From assembly GCF_001434055.1 (NCBI RefSeq), contig NZ_AZCZ01000030.1, positions 1-34,436 on the forward strand: a stretch of 34,436 nucleotides of DNA, in the 5' to 3' direction. Positions 15,702 to 23,174 of this stretch are shown piece by piece (within the stretch, counting starts at the first letter, position 1; every line of letters starts with the position of its first letter). Both the position numbers and the translations under genes were made by a program. This DNA is from Levilactobacillus parabrevis ATCC 53295 (GTDB taxonomy: Bacteria > Bacillota > Bacilli > Lactobacillales > Lactobacillaceae). A model generated the notes under the pieces. The model did no database searches. It was not told where the DNA came from and saw only the letters and a list, made by a program, of their open reading frames with translations.

Positions 15702-16379
15702 ATGAAAAAGCTATTCTGGCTGCTACTGGCCATCGTCATTATTCTCGGCACCCTAGTTCTCTGGCTCACCACCAGCAATCGGCGATTTAACGTCAGTACC
15801 GGTCGTCTTAGCCAATTAACCACTCAAAACAGGTCATTTGATACCCAACCACAGACGGTCCATCTCGTCCTGCGAACTGCTCAACTGAAGATTAAATCAG
15901 GCAATCACTATCAGTTAACAGCACGCCATGTCAGCAGTGACCAATTCAAGCTGACTCACTCAAACGGCGTCCTCTCAATCACTGAAGCCAATGCCAAACA
16001 CCATCAGCTCGAAATCGGTAAGACGCCTGTCCTCACGCTAACCGTGCCGACTAAGGTTGAACAGTTAACGGTCGACCAACTCAACGGAACATTAGCGCTC
16101 AACGATCTTACTGTGGGTATGCTGACCCTTCACCACCGCAATGGGACGACTAAGGCAACCAACCTCACCGTCACCCGCGGCGGTGAGCTCATCAAACAGA
16201 ATGGCCGAACCGACCTGCGACGGCTCACTAGTGATGGTCTCAGCATCGCCATTAAGACCGGGCAGTTCAAACTAAACGGGATAAAACGTGCCAGCAACCA
16301 GCAAACCTACACGCAAGCCGGCAATCATCCCCTGACCATTAAGAGTGGTACAGGACAGGTGCGCGTAACGACCAACTAA
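15702..16379 (+). CDS. Membrane-anchored DUF4097-like beta-helix protein
   Basis: 225 residues. An N-terminal membrane anchor (LFWLLLAIVIILGTLVLWLT) is followed by an extracytoplasmic part of short beta strands, with phrases such as LVLRTAQLKIKSG, PVLTLTVPTKVEQLTVDQLNG and LTIKSGTGQVRVTTN. This pattern is typical of DUF4097 (putative adhesin/toastrack) proteins. AAAGGAG lies 10-12 nt before the ATG. It is controlled with the upstream TetR gene by a shared operator. In Firmicutes DUF4097 proteins are often linked to envelope stress systems, so an envelope role is a reasonable guess but unproven. Confidence 0.75.
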   Translation: MKKLFWLLLAIVIILGTLVLWLTTSNRRFNVSTGRLSQLTTQNRSFDTQPQTVHLVLRTAQLKIKSGNHYQLTARHVSSDQFKLTHSNGVLSITEANAKHHQLEIGKTPVLTLTVPTKVEQLTVDQLNGTLALNDLTVGMLTLHHRNGTTKATNLTVTRGGELIKQNGRTDLRRLTSDGLSIAIKTGQFKLNGIKRASNQQTYTQAGNHPLTIKSGTGQVRVTTN

Positions 16380-16385
16380 CAACAA

Positions 16386-16425
16386 GAAGGGTGCCGAGAC
16401 CAGTCGTCTCAGCACCCTTCTATTA
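16386..16425 (+). terminator. Bidirectional terminator between convergent genes
   Basis: GAAGGGTGC-C-GAGAC (16386-16400), loop CAGTC, GTCTC-A-GCACCCTTC (16406-16420), then TATTA. Confidence 0.8.
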
Positions 16426-16463
16426 CATGTCATTAGCTAGCCGCAACGAACGCCGCCGGCTGC

Positions 16464-17651
16464 CTACATTTTCTTTTCAAACCCTTCCATCGGTGCCGCC
16501 TGATTCTGATAATCGGCCGCAGCTTCAGGATCCGTGGTAAAGTGCATCACGGAATAAAAGGCCCCGTTCAAGTAATCCTGCATAGCACGTGGAATCTTCA
16601 GCTCAGCCATTTCGGACGGGGAGAGTTGGTAGCGAATACTGGCTTCATCCCCGTCAGCAACCTTTTCCATCCATTGGGGTTCACGAATCATTTCGCGGCC
16701 CATGGCAACCAAGTCAGTTCCCATATCCAAGACAGCGTCGGCATCCGCTGGTGTTTCCACGGAACCGACCCCGATCAATGGCTTGCGACCAGCTAGCTGT
16801 GCCACTAATTTCGCAATGATCGGCTCGTGATCGGACTTGTCATTCAGCGACGTCCGGTGAGCCGAACCCATCGACGTGTGGACGTAATCCACTGCGGAAT
16901 CTCCCAGCATATCCACGAAAGCCAAGGTGTCCGCCAAGCGGATACCGGGCGTCTCAATCTCTTCTGGTGAAATCCGGTAACCCAGTAGGAATGGCCGATC
17001 GGCGTACTGATCAATGGCAGTGTGGGCACTGGCGATGACGGCCTTGGCAAATGCCATGCGATCATCACGGTTGCCACCCCACTTGTCAGTCCGCTGGTTG
17101 GAATTAGGAGAGAAGAACTGTTGCAGCAAGTAAGTGTTGGCTCCGTGAAGTTCGACCCCGTCAAAACCAGCAGCAATCGCCCGTCGCGTAGCATCCCCAA
17201 AGGCTGTAATGATGTCATCGATCTCATCGGCGGTCAGTTCCCGCGGTGTCTGGGAGTCAGCTGGATAAGCGGCCTTAATCGCGCTGGCACTGACGGGTTG
17301 GTTGCCTCGCAGAATCTGGTCGTTAGACTTACGGCCAGCGTGGAAGATCTGGAGCACGGCCTTGGTCCCGTTACGTTTCATGGCGTGGGCCAGTTCACTC
17401 AGGCCGGCAATATCCCCGTCATTAGCAATCGACAGTTCACCTTCAAATCCCTTGCCACTCGCAATCACGTTGGCCACTTCGCCAATGATCATGCCCAAGC
17501 CACCGGAACGAGCGCCATAAAAGGCGATTTCGTCGTTTGTCACGTGGCCATCATAGAAGCTAGACATCGTGGTCGTTGGTGACATGACCATCCGATTTTT
17601 CAGTGTGATGCCGTTCTTAAAGGTATAAGGTGCCATAAACTTATGTGTCAT
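16464..17651 (-). CDS. Old yellow enzyme family NADH:flavin oxidoreductase
   Basis: FMN-dependent ene-reductase of 395 residues with a TIM barrel. Signatures include PYTFKNGITLKNRMVMSPTT near the N-terminus, AVLQIFHAGRKS, and the active-site block FDGVELHGANTYLLQQFFSP followed by N-RTDKWGG, with a His-Asn substrate pair in HGAN. The phosphate-binding end GVGSVETPADADAVLDMG fits FMN. The start is ATG 17649-17651, 8 nt from AGGTGG; a GTG four codons upstream lies inside that ribosome site. It overlaps the HxlR-like gene by 11 nt, so the two are translated together. Physiological substrate unknown. Confidence 0.92.
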   Translation of the reverse strand: MTHKFMAPYTFKNGITLKNRMVMSPTTTMSSFYDGHVTNDEIAFYGARSGGLGMIIGEVANVIASGKGFEGELSIANDGDIAGLSELAHAMKRNGTKAVLQIFHAGRKSNDQILRGNQPVSASAIKAAYPADSQTPRELTADEIDDIITAFGDATRRAIAAGFDGVELHGANTYLLQQFFSPNSNQRTDKWGGNRDDRMAFAKAVIASAHTAIDQYADRPFLLGYRISPEEIETPGIRLADTLAFVDMLGDSAVDYVHTSMGSAHRTSLNDKSDHEPIIAKLVAQLAGRKPLIGVGSVETPADADAVLDMGTDLVAMGREMIREPQWMEKVADGDEASIRYQLSPSEMAELKIPRAMQDYLNGAFYSVMHFTTDPEAAADYQNQAAPMEGFEKKM

Positions 17652-17949
17652 TAGAATTTCCACCTTTCTGAGTTGCGTTACAGGTTTGAATTGCGTTTAA
17701 AATGGGCCGGAGTGTTTCCCCCGCGGCGGTCAACGACCAGCACCATTGTTTCATGTGAAACATCACGAGTTGGTGGCGCTGGAGCTGCAATAAACCGAGC
17801 CAACACCGCCAATGCTGCCAAATGGGAATCTGCCGTGACAACATTCCCGGCGATTGGGGCGCTTCAGCCAGGAGTAACAGAACCTGCCACTGCAAGGGCT
17901 GGGTCACAATTGCTCGCGTGGCTTCTAGGCCACGAATCGTGGGTTCCAT
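17641..17949 (-). CDS. Small divergent HxlR/winged-helix-like protein
   Basis: 102 residues. The ATG at 17947-17949 has an excellent ribosome site (GAGGAGGTGG, about 5-8 nt). The sequence follows the HxlR layout: QWQVLLLLAEAPQSPGMLSRQIP where HxlR has W-K-LL-L--GP-RF-EL-R-IPGIS, and SLTAAGETLRPILNAIQ matching the family's LT-G--L-PVL--L. The recognition helix region (IWQHWRCWLGLLQLQ) is Trp/Cys-rich and unlike the usual S-K-LT--L--L, so DNA binding may be changed or lost. It overlaps the oxidoreductase by 11 nt. A one-mismatch parS site lies inside the frame and encodes its MFHMK. It is real by context, with family assigned by pattern only. Confidence 0.65.
   Translation of the reverse strand: MEPTIRGLEATRAIVTQPLQWQVLLLLAEAPQSPGMLSRQIPIWQHWRCWLGLLQLQRHQLVMFHMKQWCWSLTAAGETLRPILNAIQTCNATQKGGNSNDT
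17747..17762. promoter_or_regulatory. parS-like site (one mismatch)
   Basis: TGTTTCATGTGAAACA differs from the perfect ParB/Spo0J parS by a single C-to-T change in the core. It lies inside a coding frame, 5.3 kb from a perfect copy at 23060. Confidence 0.6.
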
Positions 17950-18002
17950 GGAACCACCTCCTCAACATCACCTAGCATAAGGGCTTACTGAGCATAAAAA
18001 AA

Positions 18003-18024
18003 GAAGGCACTTTGAAGTGCCTCC
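18003..18024 (-). terminator. Terminator of the HxlR gene
   Basis: On the reverse strand AGGCACTT-CA-AAGTGCCT is followed by TCTTTTTTATG. Confidence 0.85.
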
Positions 18025-18026
18025 CA

Positions 18027-18398
18027 CTAATTTTGCAATAATTTAGCAAACCCATCATGATCGTTTTGAATTTCCATCTCCGGCACCTGACTGGCCCGCT
18101 GCTCACCCCACAGCGACATCTGCACCAAGATTTGGCCCAGCGAACGCCCCAAATCTGTCAGCTCGTAGACTACCTTAAAGGGTGCCCGGTCACCGTACAC
18201 CAGTCGCTTGATGATGCCATCGTCTTCAAGTTCTCGCAGCTGTTGCGTCAGAACTTTTTGCGAGATCGCCGGCAACTCTTGGCGGAGATCACACGTCCGC
18301 TGTGGCCGGTTGCCCAAATGGCAGAGCAGTTGGGGCTTCCACTTACCACTAATAACACCTAAAGTAGCTTCAACCCCATTATTATATGACTTCTTCAC
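18027..18398 (-). CDS. HxlR-family transcriptional regulator
   Basis: 123-residue winged-helix regulator with a textbook HxlR core: GVEATLGVISGKWKPQLLCHLGN, then LRQELPAISQKVLTQQLRELEDDGIIKRLVYGD and VVYELTDLGRSLGQIL. HxlR proteins in Firmicutes often sense electrophiles or aldehydes and control nearby oxidoreductases. The two candidates here are the old yellow enzyme operon just downstream and the divergent S66 peptidase. There is no N-terminal Cys of the YodB/HypR type visible before the helix-turn-helix; Cys residues occur in LLCHL and RTCDLR. Confidence 0.93.
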   Translation of the reverse strand: MKKSYNNGVEATLGVISGKWKPQLLCHLGNRPQRTCDLRQELPAISQKVLTQQLRELEDDGIIKRLVYGDRAPFKVVYELTDLGRSLGQILVQMSLWGEQRASQVPEMEIQNDHDGFAKLLQN

Positions 18399-18536
18399 GT
18401 GATGACCTCCCAGCGTTTTTTCCTATCTTACCGCAATAGACGCTTTTGGGGGAGTAGGCACCTTTTGGTAACCATGGAAATTCTCTCTTAAAAGGCGTAG
18501 AATAACGATAATTTTATTCGTTGAGGAGGTCTGCTC

Positions 18537-19625
18537 ATGCTCAAACCTTATCCGTTAAACATCGGCGATCACATTGCCATTGTCAGCCTCTCCAGTGGTG
18601 TTCTGGGCGAGAATTTCGCCGCCCACGAGCTCGCTCGCGGCCAACAACGCCTGCGAGAACTGGGACTCATCCCGGTCACCATGCCTAACGCGCTCAAGGG
18701 TCTCGACTATCTTGAAGCACACCCGGAAGCCCGCGCCGCCGACCTGAAAATGGCCTTCACCAATCCCCAAATCAAGGGAATCATCTGTGCCATCGGTGGG
18801 ATCGATACCTACCGCCTAGCCCCCTACTTACTGGACGATCCGGAATTCATTGCAGCCGTTCAGACGCACCCCAAACTATTCACTGGATTTTCAGACACCA
18901 CCGTCGACCACTTGATGCTGTATCGATTGGGCCTCACGACTTACTATGGACCGAATCTGCTGAACGACTTAGCCGAATTGGGACCGGAACTGCTGCCTTA
19001 CACGCGACAGACGTTAGCCCATTACTTCCAGAACCCAGCCACCACGGCAATTACCAGCAGTTCCATTTGGTACGAGGAGCGCACTGACTTTTCGCCAGCC
19101 GCACTGGACACACCACGGCGTAGTCATCCTGAGACTCGTGGCTACGAGGTGCTTCGCGGAACGGGCCACGTCACGGGTCGCCTCCTGGGTGGCTGTATCG
19201 ACAGTCTCAACAGCTTGCTGACGGACACCCGCTACCCCGACGAGCCAGTGATTGCCCGGAAATACGGCTTGTTGCCGGCCCCCGATACCTGGCGTGACAA
19301 GATTCTCTTCCTAGAAACCAGTGAGGAGCAACCGACGCCGGCCGCCTACCAAACGATGCTACAAAATCTCAAGGATGTTGGTATCCTTGGTAACGTTCGT
19401 GCCATTATCACCGGTAAACCACAGAACGAGCGCTACTATGACGCCTATTGCCAGGCCCTGCTGACCACGACTAGCGACCTAAATACGCCCATCATGACCA
19501 ACTTCAATTTTGGTCACGCCTATCCCCGAACCGCCCTGCCCTATGGCCTGACGGCGGAATTGGACTGCACGGCGAAGGCGTTAACGGTGACGGAGCCCTT
19601 CTTTGCGGGAGCTGTTACGGAATAA
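18537..19625 (+). CDS. S66-family peptidase (LD-carboxypeptidase / MccF-like)
   Basis: Serine peptidase of 362 residues. The S66 triad is visible: Ser119 in the elbow FTGFSDTT, Glu260 in ILFLETSEE and His327 in NFGHAYPR. The cysteine-free GIICAIGGIDTYRLAPYL block near residue 81 is also typical. No signal peptide, so cytoplasmic. Family members either trim L,D-tetrapeptides during cell-wall recycling (LdcA) or cleave peptide-nucleotide toxins (MccF). The long loop and the SDTTV motif fit the MccF-like branch somewhat better, but I cannot decide. GAGGAGG precedes the ATG by 6-7 nt. It is divergent from the HxlR gene. Confidence 0.88.
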   Translation: MLKPYPLNIGDHIAIVSLSSGVLGENFAAHELARGQQRLRELGLIPVTMPNALKGLDYLEAHPEARAADLKMAFTNPQIKGIICAIGGIDTYRLAPYLLDDPEFIAAVQTHPKLFTGFSDTTVDHLMLYRLGLTTYYGPNLLNDLAELGPELLPYTRQTLAHYFQNPATTAITSSSIWYEERTDFSPAALDTPRRSHPETRGYEVLRGTGHVTGRLLGGCIDSLNSLLTDTRYPDEPVIARKYGLLPAPDTWRDKILFLETSEEQPTPAAYQTMLQNLKDVGILGNVRAIITGKPQNERYYDAYCQALLTTTSDLNTPIMTNFNFGHAYPRTALPYGLTAELDCTAKALTVTEPFFAGAVTE

Positions 19626-19670
19626 TTAACGAGCTTGTGCGGAATGGCTCTCACATTTGACAGTAATATC

Positions 19671-19717
19671 AAGGCTCATATAACTATTAATTATATATTA
19701 ATAATTATATGAGCCTT
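19671..19717. terminator. Long AT-rich stem-loop after the S66 gene
   Basis: AAGGCTCATATAA (19671-19683) pairs perfectly with TTATATGAGCCTT (19705-19717); the interior is also self-complementary (ATTAAT...ATTAAT). The T-run is poor (TTCTACTT), so terminator activity is likely but not certain. Confidence 0.55.
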
Positions 19718-19775
19718 CTACTTACTAATTTCTGGTCACCTGTAAACTGAAACCTAAACTAAAAGTTTTTCCAAA

Positions 19776-19811
19776 TAAAAGGGCACTCAGCCAATCGACC
19801 GAGTGCCCTTC
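19776..19811 (-). terminator. Terminator of the cation transporter gene
   Basis: On the reverse strand AAGGGCACTCGG pairs with CTGAGTGCCCTT and is followed by TTATTTGG. Confidence 0.85.
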
Positions 19812-19824
19812 CTCATATCATTAT

Positions 19825-20808
19825 CTAACTTGCCGGTACCGCCATCACGTCGGTATCCACAATTCCAAACTGCAAGCGCATCGCCGTCTCAATTTCTTCC
19901 CCTAAACGGTAGCTGTCCTGGACTTCCATGTGCGGGTCGACCGCAATCACCAATTCCAGCGTCACCACGTTCCCGTTGTAGTGGGCCTTCAATTCCAGAA
20001 CCCGTTCGACCTCTGGAAAATCCTCAGCGGCTTGCCGAAACCGGTCTTCGACTTGGGGATCGAAGTAGTCAGCCAAGTTCAGACTACTCTCGCGAAAGAT
20101 CTTAATTCCCGAGGCGAGCAGAAAGAACCCAACTAGAATACTGGCCATGCCATCCAACCAACTCAGCTTGAAGAACAGTGCACCGCCAATGGCCACCATC
20201 GTCCCCAGACTGGTTACGGCATCACTCAAACTATCCTGAGCAGCGGCCGTCAACGCCGCATTCTGAAGCTTTCGACCTGCTCGCCGGTTCAGCCACCAGA
20301 CTCCCAGCATGATGACCGTCGCAATCCCGGCTCCAATCAGCGTGATTGCTCGGGGAATCTCCTGCGTATCCGTATGCATCAGACTCTTGATCCCGGAAAA
20401 GATAACACTAGCGGCAATGACGATCATTACTAATCCGGTAATCAGGGTGAAGACGGTCTCGTAGTGAAACCGCGTCAGCTGCAGACGCTGGCCACTATTT
20501 TCAAAATCCTCTGGCAATGGTTGCCCCATCAGATCATCGTCGTGAATATCCCGAGCAATGTAGAGGCCAACCATTAAGAGGACGGACGCAATGATTCCTG
20601 ACAAATTATTAAACGCATCCGCCCGCAACGTCTGCGAGTGCCCGATGATGGCGAGATAAAATTCAATCACCGAAATTGCCAGGTACGCCCCAACATTTAA
20701 CACCAAATGTCGCTGGGCACCCTTCAATTTCGCCAGTTCAGTCTGTTGGCGAGCGTGCCACACAGCCTGCTCACTACGGCGATGCGCATCCAAATCCTTC
20801 ATACCCAT
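19825..20808 (-). CDS. Cation diffusion facilitator (CDF) transporter
   Basis: Exports divalent metal ions (Zn, Mn, Fe or similar) by proton exchange. 327 residues with six membrane segments and a cytoplasmic C-terminal domain (about 235-327, FRQAAEDFPEVERVLELKAHYNGNVVTLELVIAVDP). Metal site A is likely formed by ADAFNNLSG (Asp64, Asn68) and AAAQDSLSDAVTS. The Asp-Asn pattern in the second helix differs from the HxxxD or DxxxD of zinc exporters, so the metal is uncertain. Two starts are possible: ATG 20808, or ATG 20802 which is 6 nt from AAGGA. A -10-like TATAAT is at plus 20835-20840. Confidence 0.88.
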   Translation of the reverse strand: MGMKDLDAHRRSEQAVWHARQQTELAKLKGAQRHLVLNVGAYLAISVIEFYLAIIGHSQTLRADAFNNLSGIIASVLLMVGLYIARDIHDDDLMGQPLPEDFENSGQRLQLTRFHYETVFTLITGLVMIVIAASVIFSGIKSLMHTDTQEIPRAITLIGAGIATVIMLGVWWLNRRAGRKLQNAALTAAAQDSLSDAVTSLGTMVAIGGALFFKLSWLDGMASILVGFFLLASGIKIFRESSLNLADYFDPQVEDRFRQAAEDFPEVERVLELKAHYNGNVVTLELVIAVDPHMEVQDSYRLGEEIETAMRLQFGIVDTDVMAVPAS

Positions 20809-20840
20809 TCCTTCTCACCTGCTAAGATACTTTCATTATA

Positions 20841-21067
20841 ACCATCTTGATGAAAGAAACATGCCCCTGGCGAATTTGTTTTGCCAAATAGGTACTTAAC
20901 CATCAGCTGTTTTTGTGTTGACTAGTCAACTTGTTAGCTTTTTCATTATCACAAAATACCGCTAGATAGTCATAATTTTATTTTTATTACGTATTCGTAA
21001 ATCGCCCATCTGTCAACATTTAATCCGGTTGCACACCCCTCGTAAATGACAAAATGGGCGAAACCTA
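20841..21067. other. Intergenic region upstream of dhaT holding two inverted repeats
   Basis: No gene seen. It contains a perfect 14-bp palindrome GTTGACTAGTCAAC (20917-20930) and a pair of complementary 7-mers CGCCCAT (21002-21008) and ATGGGCG (21053-21059). Confidence 0.5.
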
Positions 21068-21096
21068 TTGCAAACTGTAATCACCTAAGTTATAAT
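21068..21096 (+). promoter_or_regulatory. dhaT promoter
   Basis: TTGCAA (21068-21073), 17 bp, TATAAT (21091-21096). A Rex-like half-site TTTGTGAAAT follows at about 21100, but no full Rex operator is present. Confidence 0.8.
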
Positions 21097-21155
21097 TACT
21101 TTGTGAAATTGGTACTAAGGATTTTCAAAACTTCTGAAAGAGGGAAAATTGAATT

Positions 21156-22328
21156 ATGGCTGAACGTAGTTATGACTTTCTTATGCCCAGTGTCAACTTT
21201 TTTGGCCCTGGCGTAATTAGCAAGATTGGTGAACGTGCAAAGATGTTAGGGATGAAGAAGCCCGTCATCGTGACTGGGAAGATTCTCGAAAGCATGGAAA
21301 ATGGTGCCGTTCAACAAACCATTGCTTCTCTTGAAGCGGCTGGTGTGGACTACGTTATTTACGATAACGTTGAACCCAACCCAAAGATCCGGAATATCAA
21401 AGAAGTTAAGAAACTTTATGAAGAAGCTGAAGCCGACTCCATCATCACCATTGGTGGGGGCTCCGCTCACGATACTGGTAAGGGTGCTGGTGACATTTTG
21501 ACCAACGGCGACGACATTACCAAGTTAGCCGGGATCGAAACGCTCGACCACGCCTTACCACCACTGATTGCCGTTAACACGACTGCCGGGACTGGTTCCG
21601 AATTGACCCGTCACGCCGTTATCACAAACGAAGAAACCCACTTGAAGTTCGTGGTCGTTTCATGGCGGAACATTCCGTTGGTTTCCTTCAACGACCCTAC
21701 TCTGATGCTCGACATTCCTAAGAACTTGACTGCCGCAACTGGGATGGACGCCTTCGTCCAAGCCATCGAACCATACGTGTCCGTTGACCACAACCCAATC
21801 ACCGACTCACAATGTATCGAAGCCATCAAGTTGATTGAAGGTTCCTTACGTGAATCCGTTGCTAACGGTCACAACCTAGATGCTCGGACCAAGATGGTCG
21901 AAGCTGAAATGTTAGCCGGGATGGCCTTCAACAACGCCAACTTAGGTTACGTTCACGCCATGGCTCACCAACTCGGTGGCCAATACGATGCCCCACACGG
22001 TGTTTGCTGTGCATTGCTCTTGCCTTACGTTGAACAATACAACATCATCGCTTGCCCAGAACGTTTCGCCCAATTGGCTGAAATCATGGGTGAAGACACC
22101 ACTGGTTTGTCCACGCGTGACGCCGCTGAATTGTCCATCAAGGCCATGAAGCAAATGTCACAAGATGTTGGTATTCCAACTTCCATCAAGGAAATCGGTG
22201 CTAAGCCAGAAGACTTCGAACTGATGGCCGAAAATGCCTTGAAGGACGGGAACGCCTTCTCTAACCCTCGCAAGGGAACTAAGGAAGACATCATCAAGAT
22301 CTTCCAAGCTGCCTACGACGCTGAATAA
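21156..22328 (+). CDS. dhaT: Iron-containing alcohol dehydrogenase, 1,3-propanediol dehydrogenase type
   Basis: Reduces 3-hydroxypropionaldehyde to 1,3-propanediol with NADH, letting heterofermentative lactobacilli use glycerol as an electron sink. 390 residues, all of family III. The NAD-binding motif is IGGGSAHDTGKG (99-110); TTAGTGSE is at 142-149. Metal ligands Asp198 (GMDAF), His267/His271 (VHAMAH) and His281 (APHG) are visible, but the position four after Asp198 is Gln202 where Klebsiella-type enzymes have His. Codons are strongly biased (AAC, GGT, GAA), so high expression is expected. It is monocistronic, with GAAAGAGGG upstream and its own terminator. Substrate is from overall similarity to LAB enzymes as I remember them. 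Confidence 0.88.
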   Translation: MAERSYDFLMPSVNFFGPGVISKIGERAKMLGMKKPVIVTGKILESMENGAVQQTIASLEAAGVDYVIYDNVEPNPKIRNIKEVKKLYEEAEADSIITIGGGSAHDTGKGAGDILTNGDDITKLAGIETLDHALPPLIAVNTTAGTGSELTRHAVITNEETHLKFVVVSWRNIPLVSFNDPTLMLDIPKNLTAATGMDAFVQAIEPYVSVDHNPITDSQCIEAIKLIEGSLRESVANGHNLDARTKMVEAEMLAGMAFNNANLGYVHAMAHQLGGQYDAPHGVCCALLLPYVEQYNIIACPERFAQLAEIMGEDTTGLSTRDAAELSIKAMKQMSQDVGIPTSIKEIGAKPEDFELMAENALKDGNAFSNPRKGTKEDIIKIFQAAYDAE

Positions 22329-22396
22329 AAAGTAATCGTTGATTGCGGGAAGCCGCCACTTCCTGTAGTCGGTTGAAAACTATTAGTTAACACGAC

Positions 22397-22430
22397 GAAA
22401 AGGATCATCTCACTGAGATGGTCCTTTTTG
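22397..22430 (+). terminator. Terminator between convergent dhaT and GyrI-like gene
   Basis: AAAAGGATCATCTC pairs with GAGATGGTCCTTTT around a short loop, T-run on both strands. Confidence 0.88.
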
Positions 22431-22440
22431 CTGTCTCTGA

Positions 22441-23067
22441 TTATTGCGGAGCAACCCGATATCGGAGTACCGTCTTCGCCTTTTCCGGTGCCGTCCGACG
22501 AGTATCGGTCAGATAGATTTCACGGTGCCAGTAGTCGCCCATCGTGGGAATCACCTTGAGCTTCTGGTCAGCCAATACCTGCTGTAGCTGAGCAAACGTG
22601 ACCGGCTCGTCATCAAACGGTCCCTGATGAATCGTCTGGAGGACTTGGCCCTCTTCATAGGTCTCCCACTTCAGCGCCGTCAACCAGGGATTCTGCTTTT
22701 TCGCCTGGACCCGCGCCAGACTCGCCTGAAAATCGACGGCCGTCAGTCGGTCCGGTTGCCGGAGCATAATCTTATAGCGTAGCGCAGACTTATTCAGTTC
22801 CGCCCCACGTGACCCATCGTCGGTGGTCCAAACGCCTTCCAATGGATACACGGTATATTCGTAAGGCGTTCCCAAATCACCGCGTTTCAACGCCATCCGC
22901 AGATCATAGGCCACAGGATAGAGTGCCCCAATCTGCTCGCTAAATTGCGGTTGATTGGGATCACCCGTCCCCGCCAAGGTGATAAAATTCAGCTTGGGCA
23001 ACGTCAATAATGTTGGTCTCTTAGGAAGATACCAGTCCTTTTCGACCTTACGCCATTCATGTTTCAC
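22441..23067 (-). CDS. GyrI-like small-molecule-binding protein
   Basis: About 208 residues of the GyrI-like/SOUL-type effector-binding fold, without a DNA-binding part. It opens KVEKDWYLPKRPTLLTLPKLNFITLAGTGDPNQPQFSEQIGALYPVAYDLRM, a signature of the YdhB-like group in Firmicutes, and ends with a GyrI barrel (GDYWHREIYLTDTRR). Function is unclear; relatives bind or hydrolyse small toxic compounds. The start is unusual: GTG at 23065-23067 is 9 nt from AAGGAGG (plus 23077-23083), while a TTG at 23074-23076 abuts the ribosome site. Both lie in a perfect parS sequence. Confidence 0.82.
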   Translation of the reverse strand: MKHEWRKVEKDWYLPKRPTLLTLPKLNFITLAGTGDPNQPQFSEQIGALYPVAYDLRMALKRGDLGTPYEYTVYPLEGVWTTDDGSRGAELNKSALRYKIMLRQPDRLTAVDFQASLARVQAKKQNPWLTALKWETYEEGQVLQTIHQGPFDDEPVTFAQLQQVLADQKLKVIPTMGDYWHREIYLTDTRRTAPEKAKTVLRYRVAPQ

Positions 23068-23075
23068 GTGAAACA
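23060..23075. promoter_or_regulatory. parS centromere site (perfect 16-bp match)
   Basis: TGTTTCACGTGAAACA, identical on both strands and to the ParB/Spo0J consensus known from Bacillus and conserved widely. ParB loads here and recruits SMC. Such sites cluster around the chromosomal origin. It overlaps the start of the GyrI-like gene and encodes FHVKH. Confidence 0.9.
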
Positions 23076-23086
23076 ACCTCCTTTGC

Positions 23087-23172
23087 CAAAAAGAGCTTGA
23101 GACAGAATCTCAGACCCTAACGCTGTTCAATTTTATACGGACAAAAGATAGCTACCTTTTGTCCCGCTCTCA
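23087..23172 (-). terminator. Nested hairpins after the 156-residue GyrI-like gene
   Basis: On the reverse strand GGACAAAAG pairs with CTTTTGTCC, followed by GAGA...TCTC pairing and finally CAAGCTCTTTTTGG. The outer GAGC near the gene end can pair with the final GCTC. Together they look like a terminator with an elaborate loop. Confidence 0.65.
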
Positions 23173-23174
23173 TA

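Noticed and set aside
17022-17582. Plus-strand frame of 186 codons opposite the old yellow enzyme gene
   Set aside because: Shadow of the oxidoreductase; no ribosome site or recognisable domain.
19671-19717. Long AT-rich inverted repeat as a phage or element attachment or transposon end
   Set aside because: It lies directly after a gene end, has no duplicated flank or recombinase nearby, and is better read as a stem-loop or terminator.
21097-21115. Rex operator downstream of the dhaT promoter
   Set aside because: Only one half (TTTGTGAAAT) is seen without its inverted partner.
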